From a virus, in IMG/VR virus record IMGVR_UViG_3300009034_000048, positions 1-54,639 of that record: DNA of 54,639 nt. One strand, given 5' to 3'. Positions 15,608 through 22,954 of this stretch are shown here, one piece after another. Position 1 is the first letter of the stretch. Each line of letters begins with the position of its first letter. The notes beneath the pieces were generated by a model. The model did not search any database, was not told where the DNA came from, and worked only from the letters and a program-made list of their open reading frames with translations. Both the position numbers and the translations under genes were made by a program.

Positions 15608-16473
15608 TGTTTAAAAAAATTCTTAGAATAGTAACCTATTTTGTAGATATAATATGGTATCATTGGCACAAAATTGTGTTAATTCTTTGTGCTATGTTAT
15701 TATTTTTCAATATAAATTTACAATATGCTAATTTGAAAGCAAATTTTTTAAATAGTTTAGATGGAAGTTACTTAATAGAACTAGTAGAAAGAAATCATAC
15801 TATTCAAATGAGATTTATTCGTCAAATTATAAATGACGTTAATAAATTACAAGAAATTCAAAAATTGGACTCGATTCCGAAAGCAACTAGAAAACTTAAT
15901 ATAGATTATATTAAACAAGCAAATGTAATTTTTGATGGATATATTACTAAAGATAAAGGACATATCGGGTCTGCAACTCATATAAAAATAAACAATAAAA
16001 GTTATATTTTAACAACAGCCCATTTGCTTGAAAATATAATAAAAGCAATAATTATTACTGATAATTGGGAAAAATATGAATTGGAAATTTTAAAAATAGA
16101 TAACAAAATAGATTTGGCTTTATTAAAATTTAAATATCCTTTTATTGATTTTCCTTATTTAGAAATTTCGGAAGAACGACCTCAAGAAGGAGATGAAGTA
16201 TTGGTTATCGGCAATCCAGCAGATTATCGAGATATAATTACTGATGGCATTATAGCAAAATGTTTAAAAAAATCTTATTTTTTGACTAATCCAGTTTTTG
16301 ACGGAAGTAGTGGGGGAGCTATTCTATATAAAAGGAAAGTAGTAGGAGTAATTACTCAATTATATACCATTGGTCATAAAGAAGAACTCCGTTCTATTAG
16401 TTATGGTATAGGTATAAATTTTAAAACACTTAAAGAATTTTTGAAGGAATTCGAAAATGAAACTAAAGAATAA
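15607..16473 (+). CDS. membrane-anchored trypsin-like serine protease (S1C)
   Basis: A 288-residue protein with a transmembrane helix near residues 22-36, a helical stalk and a trypsin/DegP-type domain from about 105. The triad is visible: H139 in TTAHL, D169 in KIDLALLK and S235 in DGSSGGA. Topology suggests the protease faces the periplasm. It is the first of two related proteases in tandem and lacks a PDZ domain. Possible roles are superinfection exclusion or envelope remodelling; both are inference. Confidence 0.85.
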   Translation: MFKKILRIVTYFVDIIWYHWHKIVLILCAMLLFFNINLQYANLKANFLNSLDGSYLIELVERNHTIQMRFIRQIINDVNKLQEIQKLDSIPKATRKLNIDYIKQANVIFDGYITKDKGHIGSATHIKINNKSYILTTAHLLENIIKAIIITDNWEKYELEILKIDNKIDLALLKFKYPFIDFPYLEISEERPQEGDEVLVIGNPADYRDIITDGIIAKCLKKSYFLTNPVFDGSSGGAILYKRKVVGVITQLYTIGHKEELRSISYGIGINFKTLKEFLKEFENETKE

Positions 16474-16594
16474 AAATTCAAAAAAAGAAATATCTAAATG
16501 CTGTAAAAAACCTGTAAAAGTAGGAGGGAAAGGAACAACTCACTATTACGTTTGCACAAAGTGTAAACAAGCATGTGATGTTCTAAGAATGTAA
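16457..16594 (+). CDS. 45-aa zinc-ribbon protein
   Basis: ATG 16457 overlaps the protease end by 17 bases. The 45 residues contain SKCCKKP and YVCTKCKQAC, a compact two-knuckle zinc ribbon. It lies between the two protease genes. Role unknown. Confidence 0.5.
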   Translation: MKLKNKNSKKEISKCCKKPVKVGGKGTTHYYVCTKCKQACDVLRM

Positions 16595-16610
16595 TAAGGA
16601 GGCGATTATT

Positions 16611-17426
16611 TTGAAAAGAAAATTAACAACATTGGCAATATGGATTTTGGTAATTGTAATAGGATTTCAATTTTGTTACACGGAAGTAACGATTAGGAGA
16701 TTAAATAAAAATTTGAATACATTAAAACAAACAATAACAAATATATCTACAGCAACATTAGATGCGATAAAAAATTTAGACAAAAAGCCAGATTTTCACA
16801 AATTGAAATTAGCTACTGTGCAAATTAAATTAGGAAAATTTGATAAAAAACCAGCACCTGGTGGAGCAGGAGTATTAATAAAAGGAACAAAAAAACATTT
16901 ATATATTTTAACTGTTCAACATATAACTAAGAAAAAAAGCATATTATCAGTTAAAATTAGAAAAACAAATGACGAATATATAACATTAGAGAATATAAAT
17001 AAAAAACTTATTTATCAAGACGATAAAGTAGATTTAGCTTTAATTAAAATTCCAAAACCAAAAGGAGAATTTATTTATTTGGATTTGGCTGAAAACAATC
17101 CAAACATAGGCAATAAAGTTACTATAATAGGACATCCTTTTTGTTTCCCTTATACTTTAAATGAAGGTATAATTACTAATTATAGTAAAAGAATCTCTTG
17201 CACTAAAGAAAAAGCAGAATATTTTCAATTAAATGCTCCAGCCATTAATGGAAATTCTGGAGGAGCTGTAGTAAATAATAATACAGAATTAATAGGAATT
17301 ATGATGGGAATTATGTATATAGATAAAGGAACTTTTTTTAAAGATATTATGTTATTTCCTACTTATTCCTTTGCAGTAAAAACAGAAGATATTAAAAGAT
17401 TCTTACAAGAAGTCGAAAATAAATGA
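16611..17426 (+). CDS. second membrane-anchored trypsin-like serine protease (TTG start)
   Basis: A 271-residue paralogue of the upstream protease. The start is TTG 16611, supported by AAGGAGG eight bases before it; no ATG fits. An N-terminal signal anchor (residues ~7-24) and coiled stalk precede the protease domain. The triad is H104 in TVQHI, D141 in KVDLALIK and S216 in NGNSGGA. It overlaps the deformylase start by four bases. The two proteases may form a pair with different specificities. Confidence 0.85.
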   Translation: MKRKLTTLAIWILVIVIGFQFCYTEVTIRRLNKNLNTLKQTITNISTATLDAIKNLDKKPDFHKLKLATVQIKLGKFDKKPAPGGAGVLIKGTKKHLYILTVQHITKKKSILSVKIRKTNDEYITLENINKKLIYQDDKVDLALIKIPKPKGEFIYLDLAENNPNIGNKVTIIGHPFCFPYTLNEGIITNYSKRISCTKEKAEYFQLNAPAINGNSGGAVVNNNTELIGIMMGIMYIDKGTFFKDIMLFPTYSFAVKTEDIKRFLQEVENK

Positions 17427-17848
17427 AAAGAAATATTATTACAAATATAAAATTTCTTAAACAAAAAAGCGAATCAGTTTCTTCTTGGGAAGCTAAAAGA
17501 ATTATTCGTGATTTAGAAGATAGTCTTAATTTAAATAAAGGAATTGGATTAACAGCTATTCAAATCGGAATTCCAAAATGTGTTTCGATTATTCGAATTC
17601 ATGGTTTAAAAATAAATTTAGTAAATCCAAAAATTGTAATAAAAGAGGAAAGATTTAGAATGAGAGGAGAAGCTTGTTTAAGTTTTCCAGGATTATCAAT
17701 TGATACAGTTAGATTTAAAAAAGTTGATATTATAAATAATGGTCGGAAAGAAAATTATGAAGGATTAGAAGCCATTGCTATACAACACGAAATAGACCAT
17801 ATGAAAGGCATTACAATTTTAGACCGCAAATGGAGGAAAAAACGATGA
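17423..17848 (+). CDS. def: peptide deformylase
   Basis: A 141-residue deformylase that removes N-formyl groups from nascent proteins at the ribosome exit. All three family motifs are present: GIGLTAIQIG (40-49), EACLS with metal ligand C85 (canonical EGCLS, here Gly to Ala) and QHEIDH with H122, E123 and H126. It is shorter than bacterial enzymes (~170) and lacks the C-terminal extension, as in known phage deformylases. It overlaps the genes before and after by four bases. Confidence 0.92.
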   Translation: MKRNIITNIKFLKQKSESVSSWEAKRIIRDLEDSLNLNKGIGLTAIQIGIPKCVSIIRIHGLKINLVNPKIVIKEERFRMRGEACLSFPGLSIDTVRFKKVDIINNGRKENYEGLEAIAIQHEIDHMKGITILDRKWRKKR

Positions 17849-18030
17849 AAATTATTTTCGAATACGATGAAAATCGAAAAGTAGAAATTTCTACAACAGC
17901 AGAAGATATTTATGAAGTTATGGACGAAATTAAAAGAGCTTTAATTGCCTATGGTTTTCATCCAAAAACAGTGGATGATGGTTTTTTAGGAATGGCAGAA
18001 AGTGTAGATGCAAAAGAAGTAGATGAATAA
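17845..18030 (+). CDS. 61-aa acidic hypothetical protein
   Basis: Start chosen at ATG 17845, behind GGAGG and overlapping the deformylase stop (ATGA). The 61 residues look like beta-beta-alpha and are acidic. It overlaps the next gene by eight bases. No family recognised. Confidence 0.55.
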   Translation: MKIIFEYDENRKVEISTTAEDIYEVMDEIKRALIAYGFHPKTVDDGFLGMAESVDAKEVDE

Positions 18031-18445
18031 AATAAAGTTTTTTCAAAATAAAGTCTTAGAATTAAGCGGTAAATTAAAAATTAAAAGACCTTATATTAGA
18101 CAAGATAATAGATTAGGAGGTTATATCGCTTCTCTTGCGACAGGTGTGCATGTAGTAACAGAAAAAAAGGGTTATTTTTTAACTTATAATGCCAAAATAC
18201 TTAATAAATTATCTAAACGAATGATTATTCACAGTATTTTGCATGAATTTGGGCATATCAAAACAGATGCACGAAGCGTTATAAAAAGAGAATATAAAGC
18301 AGAAAAATTTGCTTTAAAAGCAATAAAAAACCATTTTCCAAGATATTATAGACAAAGTATAAATTATGTAAAAAGATTTGTGGGTAGTGGAATGAAAGTA
18401 TATGATAAAGCTTTTACTAAATTAATTAAGGAAATGAATGAATAA
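18023..18445 (+). CDS. HExxH metalloprotease-like protein
   Basis: A 140-residue zincin-like protein: HEFGH near residue 75 and REYKAEKFALKAIKNHFP about 15 residues on, where the Glu probably completes the zinc site. It is a clear paralogue of the gene at 5421. A possible N-terminal Ser/Lys-rich strand region precedes it. Target unknown. Confidence 0.7.
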   Translation: MNKIKFFQNKVLELSGKLKIKRPYIRQDNRLGGYIASLATGVHVVTEKKGYFLTYNAKILNKLSKRMIIHSILHEFGHIKTDARSVIKREYKAEKFALKAIKNHFPRYYRQSINYVKRFVGSGMKVYDKAFTKLIKEMNE

Positions 18446-18599
18446 ATTATATGTAGGATTAATATTAGAAATTGTTGGAGCTGGAGGAATTTTAGTATTT
18501 CCTTTATCATTTCTTATGACATTTCGTAAAAGATACATAATTTTGAGCCTAATGAGTTTGATTATATTATTATCTGGATTTGTAATAACATTATTATAG
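18438..18599 (+). CDS. 53-aa membrane protein
   Basis: ATG 18438 overlaps the zincin stop and the gene ends TAG 18597-18599. Two hydrophobic helices are separated by FRKRY, giving a hairpin topology. Function unknown. Confidence 0.55.
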   Translation: MNKLYVGLILEIVGAGGILVFPLSFLMTFRKRYIILSLMSLIILLSGFVITLL

Positions 18600-18608
18600 A
18601 AGGTAAAA

Positions 18609-19238
18609 ATGAGATATTTTTTTACTGCGGATTTACATTTAGGTCATGCGAATATAATAAAATATTGTGGAAGAATTTTATTTATGTCAAATAAAGAAAA
18701 AGATATATATTATAATTTATTAAATAAATCTCAAGAAAAACAGAGAAAATTTAAAATAAGTAATTCGTCATTAATGAAAATGAATCGAGAATTAATTAGA
18801 CGATGGAATGAAAGAGTGCGACCTGATGATATAATTTTTCATATAGGAGATTTTTGCTTCAAAAATAGTTCAAATAAAAGAGGCGAAGGAATCAATAAAT
18901 TATCGACATATTGGGAACAAAAACTTAATGGTAAAATAATTCATTTAAAAGGAAATCACGACAGAAATAATTCTACCAAAACTATAATTGAAAGATTAGT
19001 AATAGGTTATGGAGGTAAACGAATTAATTTAGTTCATGTTCCAGATTTTGTTGATTGCAATTATGAAATAAATTTTACGGGACATGTTCATAATAAATGG
19101 AAAATCAAAAGGATAAGAAGAGGAGAAACTTTTACTGACTGTATTAATGTGGGCATAGATGTATGGAATTTTTATCCTGTAACATTTGAAGAAATTATGA
19201 GAAGATATTCTAAATGGTTAAAACGAGGTAACAAATGA
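18609..19238 (+). CDS. calcineurin-like metallophosphoesterase
   Basis: A 209-residue phosphoesterase with the standard metal-binding series: TADLHLGH (D-x-H), HIGDF (GD), LKGNHDR (GNHD), LVHVPD and TGHVHNK (GHxH). This type (YfcE/Lin-like) acts on phosphomonoesters or diesters. It is separate from the SbcD-like gene at 39260 and the HTH-fused one at 36474. Substrate unknown. Confidence 0.85.
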   Translation: MRYFFTADLHLGHANIIKYCGRILFMSNKEKDIYYNLLNKSQEKQRKFKISNSSLMKMNRELIRRWNERVRPDDIIFHIGDFCFKNSSNKRGEGINKLSTYWEQKLNGKIIHLKGNHDRNNSTKTIIERLVIGYGGKRINLVHVPDFVDCNYEINFTGHVHNKWKIKRIRRGETFTDCINVGIDVWNFYPVTFEEIMRRYSKWLKRGNK

Positions 19239-19492
19239 TTGCTAAAATACTTTATGGTATTAGTGGGACACTTTGGGCGATTGAACTTATTCCTCAACTT
19301 CGTAAAACATATAGAAGAAAAACAGTTGACGATATTTCTATATTTTTTCCTTTCATATGTTTTGTATCTTTTTGTTTTTTCTTTGTTGCAAGTATTCTTA
19401 CTAAAAATTGGACATTGGTATTAACACATTTATTACCATTTTTATGCAATACAATTTGGTTAATAATGACTATATTATATAGGGGGAAATAA
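19235..19492 (+). CDS. SemiSWEET/PQ-loop membrane protein
   Basis: An 85-residue protein with three predicted helices and IPQLRKTYRRKTVDDIS, the PQ-loop signature, near residues 19-36. Single PQ-loop triple-helix proteins (SemiSWEETs) dimerise into small sugar or metabolite transporters. Length and motif fit well. It overlaps the phosphoesterase stop by four bases. Such a transporter in a phage is unusual. Confidence 0.8.
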   Translation: MIAKILYGISGTLWAIELIPQLRKTYRRKTVDDISIFFPFICFVSFCFFFVASILTKNWTLVLTHLLPFLCNTIWLIMTILYRGK

Positions 19493-19496
19493 AAAA

Positions 19497-20075
19497 ATGA
19501 ACAGAGAATTAAAAAAGGGTCTAAAAGACGCTAAAGAAGGAAAAATAACTAAAGTTAGAAGTGTTGAAGATGTATTTAAAGAACCAAAGTCTCGAATATA
19601 TAAACTCTATTTATACTTTTATAGATTATTTTGGCGAATAGTTAGATTGCCTAAAGACATTAGAAGATATATTAGAGATTTTATTCAAAGAGGTCGACGA
19701 GGTTGGGCTAATAGTGATACTTGGAGTTTCGAGCATTATCTTTCAAAAATAATTGCAGAAGGAGTAAAACATCTTAAAGAAATTAATTATACATTACCAA
19801 CTTGGAAAGAAGGAAAAACAGAATTGGAATGTGTAAACGAATGGGACGTTATCCTTAATACAATTATCAATACTTTTCAGATAGCAAAAGAAATTTCAGA
19901 AGGGAAAGTATATTATCTTCCTCTTAAAGAATTTACAGAAAAAGAATATAAAAGATTGGTTAAATCGTTACAAAATTCTAAATATCGCATGAAAGTTTTA
20001 AATAGAAAAGAAGTTAAAGAGTTTGAAAAAGGATTCGATTTATTTAAGGAACATTTTTTTAGCTTACAGGATTAA
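19497..20075 (+). CDS. conserved phage hypothetical protein
   Basis: A 192-residue helical protein containing RGRRGWANSDTWSFEHYLS, a pattern seen in a family of unassigned phage proteins. It has a basic N-terminal half and an acidic C-terminal half. GGGG lies upstream. Function unknown. Confidence 0.6.
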   Translation: MNRELKKGLKDAKEGKITKVRSVEDVFKEPKSRIYKLYLYFYRLFWRIVRLPKDIRRYIRDFIQRGRRGWANSDTWSFEHYLSKIIAEGVKHLKEINYTLPTWKEGKTELECVNEWDVILNTIINTFQIAKEISEGKVYYLPLKEFTEKEYKRLVKSLQNSKYRMKVLNRKEVKEFEKGFDLFKEHFFSLQD

Positions 20076-20076
20076 T

Positions 20077-20874
20077 ATGAAAAAGAAACTAATATTTATA
20101 TGTGGATTGTGTGTCATTGAGAACGAAGCCCAAACTTTAAAAGTTGCTAGATATTTAAAAAAGATAACTTCTAAATATCCTGAAGTAGACTTTTATTTTA
20201 AAGCCAGTTATGATAAAGCCAATCGCACTTCAATAGATTCATTTAGAGGAGTAGGATTTAGAAAAGGTAAAGAAATTTTAGGAAAAGTTAAAAATGATTT
20301 AAATATTAAAATTTTGACGGATGTCCATTCTATTCCTCAAGCTATCGCAATCAATAATAAATATAATTGGATAGATGTTCTTCAAATTCCAGCTTTCCTT
20401 TGTAGACAAACAGATTTAGTAAAAGCAATTGCAGATACAAACTCAATAGTTAATATTAAAAAAGGACAATTTATTGCACCAGAAGATGTAAAATATATAA
20501 TCGAAAAAATAGAATCAACAGGAAACAAAAATATAATGATAACAGAAAGAGGAACTTGTTTCGGATACAGAGATTTAATAGTCGATTATAGGTCTTTTAT
20601 TAAACTAAAAAAATATGGTTATCCTGTTATATTTGATGCTACCCATAGCCAACAAAAACCTTCTGCTGATAAAGGACAATCAGGAGGAACACCAGAATAT
20701 ACTCGTCAAATGATTTTGGGAGCAATTGCTACAGGAGTGGATGGCATATTTATGGAAGTTCATCCTAACCCTTCAAAAGCAAAATCAGATAGTGCTACTA
20801 GTCTATATTTAGAAGATGTAGATATTATATTGAAACAGGCGTTAGAAATAAAAAAGTTAGTTTCAAAGTATTGA
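20077..20874 (+). CDS. kdsA: 3-deoxy-D-manno-octulosonate 8-phosphate synthase
   Basis: KdsA condenses phosphoenolpyruvate with arabinose 5-phosphate to give Kdo 8-phosphate. The 265-residue protein shows FKASYDKANRTS, LTDVHS, QIPAFLCRQTDL, KKGQFIAPED, TERGTCFGY, IFDATHS, FMEVHPNP and SDSATS in the correct order. The N-terminal Cys in GLCVIE, with the His, Glu and Asp of the later motifs, fits the metal-dependent class. ATG 20077 is chosen; an upstream ATG lies in the previous gene. Promoter P2 overlaps the stop, so kdsA closes its operon. kdsB lies 20 kb downstream. Confidence 0.93.
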   Translation: MKKKLIFICGLCVIENEAQTLKVARYLKKITSKYPEVDFYFKASYDKANRTSIDSFRGVGFRKGKEILGKVKNDLNIKILTDVHSIPQAIAINNKYNWIDVLQIPAFLCRQTDLVKAIADTNSIVNIKKGQFIAPEDVKYIIEKIESTGNKNIMITERGTCFGYRDLIVDYRSFIKLKKYGYPVIFDATHSQQKPSADKGQSGGTPEYTRQMILGAIATGVDGIFMEVHPNPSKAKSDSATSLYLEDVDIILKQALEIKKLVSKY

Positions 20875-20900
20875 CAATTAAGGAGATAATATGGTATACT
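20855..20900 (+). promoter_or_regulatory. phage promoter P2 (AGTTAG-TTGACA-TATACT)
   Basis: AGTTAG at 20855-20860, TTGACA at 20871-20876 and TATACT at 20895-20900, with spacings of 10 and 18 as in P1 and P3. TATG precedes the -10. The upstream element lies inside the kdsA coding region and the -35 overlaps its stop. The leader to the next ATG is only about 12-14 bases. Confidence 0.85.
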
Positions 20901-20919
20901 TGATGAAAGGGAACTATAA

Positions 20920-21129
20920 ATGAAAAATCCTAAATTAAAGCTAAAAATCCGAAAAAATAGAACATCAGGGGTTAAAAGATTAAGAAATCTTATTAGAGAA
21001 GATGTGCATTATTGTTTGTTAGATATAGAACCTTATATAGTTAGTGATATAATGCGACGTTTGAAAAAAGAAGGTATCATCTATGTCAAGAAAAACAAGA
21101 AGAAAAATAAAAAGAAGAAAAAGAAATAA
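20920..21129 (+). CDS. basic hypothetical protein, first gene after P2
   Basis: A 69-residue, strongly basic protein ending in a Lys/Asn run. Residues ~15-55 could form a winged-helix-like unit (RLRNLIREDVHYCLLDIEP). AAGGG lies upstream. It overlaps the following gene. Confidence 0.55.
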   Translation: MKNPKLKLKIRKNRTSGVKRLRNLIREDVHYCLLDIEPYIVSDIMRRLKKEGIIYVKKNKKKNKKKKKK

Positions 21130-21307
21130 ATCTAAAAGAACTAAAAATTTCTTTTTCCGTTGGTCGGATAGACCAATTTCAAATAGATTTACAAGATTGA
21201 GCACTTGGGTTATGTTAATAGTAGAAATTGCTTTTTTGATAGTATGTGCATATTGGGCATTTATTGAAACGACAGCCAGATTATTTGGCTGGTGGGGAGG
21301 ATACTAA
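21083..21307 (+). CDS. basic N-terminus plus one transmembrane helix
   Basis: A 74-residue protein: about 25 very basic residues, a short linker and one transmembrane helix (WVMLIVEIAFLIVCAYWAF) with an aromatic Gly-rich end. It overlaps the genes on both sides; its stop overlaps the MgtC-like start. A membrane partner for the next gene is possible. Confidence 0.5.
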   Translation: MSRKTRRKIKRRKRNKSKRTKNFFFRWSDRPISNRFTRLSTWVMLIVEIAFLIVCAYWAFIETTARLFGWWGGY

Positions 21308-21768
21308 TGATAGAGTTAATGTATTTAGGAAGATTAGGATTGTCATTACTTCTGAGTGGGATAATTGGATTCGAAAGAGAAGGACAAGATAAAAATGCAG
21401 GATTAAGAACTTTAATGCTTATAAGTCTTGGTTCTACAATTTTTACTTTGCTTCCATTTCTTTTACTTCCAATTTCCAAACAAATGGGATTTACTTATGA
21501 CTTTTCAAGAATTATTGCTTATACAGTAGCAGGAGTTGGTTTTCTTGCTGGTATAGTAATAATGGGAGATAAACGAAAAGTCAAAGGAGTAACTACCTCT
21601 GCATGTATTTGGTCTACAGTAGGAATTGGAATCTTATGTGGTATAGGAGCATTTCTATTGGCAATTGTATCTGCGTTATTTATTTATGGAGTTTTGAAAT
21701 TGAAATATGTTAAAATCACGATAGAGAAAAGGAGAAAAAGATGTCGAAGAAAAAGAAAACAAAAATAG
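21307..21768 (+). CDS. MgtC/SapB-family membrane protein
   Basis: A 153-residue protein with four to five hydrophobic helices. LSGIIGFEREGQDKNAGLRTLML, an Asp/Arg-containing loop, and the later VGFLAGIVIMGD...VKGVTTSACIW are the MgtC/SapB signature. MgtC proteins modulate the F1Fo-ATPase and membrane potential and affect survival under low magnesium. The C-terminal ACT-like domain of SapB is missing; a short Lys/Arg tail remains. ATG 21307 is chosen over an earlier in-frame start in the previous gene. Confidence 0.85.
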   Translation: MIELMYLGRLGLSLLLSGIIGFEREGQDKNAGLRTLMLISLGSTIFTLLPFLLLPISKQMGFTYDFSRIIAYTVAGVGFLAGIVIMGDKRKVKGVTTSACIWSTVGIGILCGIGAFLLAIVSALFIYGVLKLKYVKITIEKRRKRCRRKRKQK

Positions 21769-21917
21769 AATTCATTCCTATAATGACACCATGCACCTAT
21801 CATCACTTAGATGAAAAAGGCAATTGTCGCAATTGTAATAATACAGGACAATACAAAGACGGTTATTACATGATTATAAACGATAAGGTGGCATTTACTG
21901 TAGATACCATAAAATAA
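21741..21917 (+). CDS. 58-aa Cys/His protein
   Basis: ATG 21741, behind AAAGGAG, to TAA 21915-21917. CTYHHLDEKGNCRNCNNTG is a compact metal-binding knuckle related to DnaJ-type zinc repeats (C-x-x-C-x-x-T-G). It overlaps the end of the MgtC-like gene. Function unknown. Confidence 0.55.
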   Translation: MSKKKKTKIEFIPIMTPCTYHHLDEKGNCRNCNNTGQYKDGYYMIINDKVAFTVDTIK

Positions 21918-21927
21918 AAAGGAAGAA

Positions 21928-22512
21928 ATGAAAATATGGTGGTTTGACGTAGAAACAACTGGATTAGACCCAAATAGAAATGATATAATTTCTTTAGCAT
22001 GTATTATTGATATTGATGGAGAAATAAAAGAAGAATTTAAACTTAATATCCAACCTTTTGATTGGAATAATATCGAATTATCTGCTTTAAAAATCAATGG
22101 TATTACTGTTGAACAATTAAAAACTTTTATGACTCCTAAAGAAGCTCATTTAAAATTAAAATCTTATTTACAGAAATATGTCGACCCTTATAATAAGAAC
22201 GATAAATTTCAACCAGGGGGATATAATAACGATTTCGATATTAAATTTATGAGCAGTTTTTTTAAAAAATGTGGAGACCAATATTTCGGTAGTTGGATAG
22301 ATTATCATCGATTCGACCCACAATCGATGTTACAATTTTTACATTTAAAAGGAGATGTAAAAATACCTAATTACAAATTAGAAACAGTTGCTAATTATTT
22401 TGGAATAAAAATAAAGGCTCATGATGCAATGAGTGATATTAAAACTACAAGAGAAATTGTGTATAAACTTTTACCAAAAATAACATACCAAGAAAGAAGA
22501 GAAAATGTATAA
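21928..22512 (+). CDS. DnaQ-like 3'-5' exonuclease
   Basis: A 194-residue DEDDh exonuclease: FDVETTG at the N-terminus (Asp/Glu), a middle Asp in NNDFDIKF and HDAMSDIKTT near residue 170 giving the His and last Asp. It would serve as proofreader or single-strand nuclease. AAGGAAG lies upstream. It overlaps the PrimPol gene by eight bases, so it belongs to the replication operon. Confidence 0.85.
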   Translation: MKIWWFDVETTGLDPNRNDIISLACIIDIDGEIKEEFKLNIQPFDWNNIELSALKINGITVEQLKTFMTPKEAHLKLKSYLQKYVDPYNKNDKFQPGGYNNDFDIKFMSSFFKKCGDQYFGSWIDYHRFDPQSMLQFLHLKGDVKIPNYKLETVANYFGIKIKAHDAMSDIKTTREIVYKLLPKITYQERRENV

Positions 22513-22954
22513 AGAAATAATTAACACTCACTTACTTCAATATTTAAAATTAAAAAAGATACCTTATAAAAAAGCTGGTAAAATTGTAATGGTAAAATGT
22601 CCTTTTTGTCATCAAGACAAAACAGTGTCACAGCTAATTCCAAATACTCATATTGTAAATTGTTACCTTTGCAAGAAGCATTATACTATTATAGATTATG
22701 CCAAAAAAATGGAAAAAAATTTTCCAGAAAAAGAAGAAGAACAATATCACTTTCTTAAAGAACTTTTGAAAGTAAAAGTAATGACAAAAACAGATGAAAC
22801 AAATATAGAAAAAGTTTTAGATTTTTATGTTAAAAATGGATTCGATTTAGTCCCAATAGCTAATAATCAAAAAGTTCCTATCGAAAAAGATTGGACAAAT
22901 AAAACTCATAAACAAAAAAACGAATGGCAAAAAACGAATGGCAAAATTGGATAG
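22505..22954 (+). pseudogene. N-terminal part of split PrimPol-helicase (zinc finger and start of PrimPol)
   Basis: 149 residues before a premature stop. A CHC2-type zinc finger, CPFC...CYLC (~38-58), precedes the start of a bifunctional primase/polymerase domain: FYVKNGFDLVPIANNQKVP (~108-126). The reading frame ends after a 14-base duplication at 22915-22942. The rest of the PrimPol domain continues in the -1 frame at 22924. Removing one repeat copy restores one frame (…KNEWQNWIANG…). A -1 slip on A-AAA-AAC at 22915-22921 would also join the frames. Confidence 0.8.
22915..22942 (+). repeat. 14-base tandem duplication causing frameshift
   Basis: AAAAAACGAATGGC is present twice in tandem (22915-22928 and 22929-22942). 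Fourteen is not a multiple of three, so the extra copy shifts the frame. The first copy starts within the heptamer A-AAA-AAC, which is in register for a -1 ribosomal slip. Confidence 0.85.
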
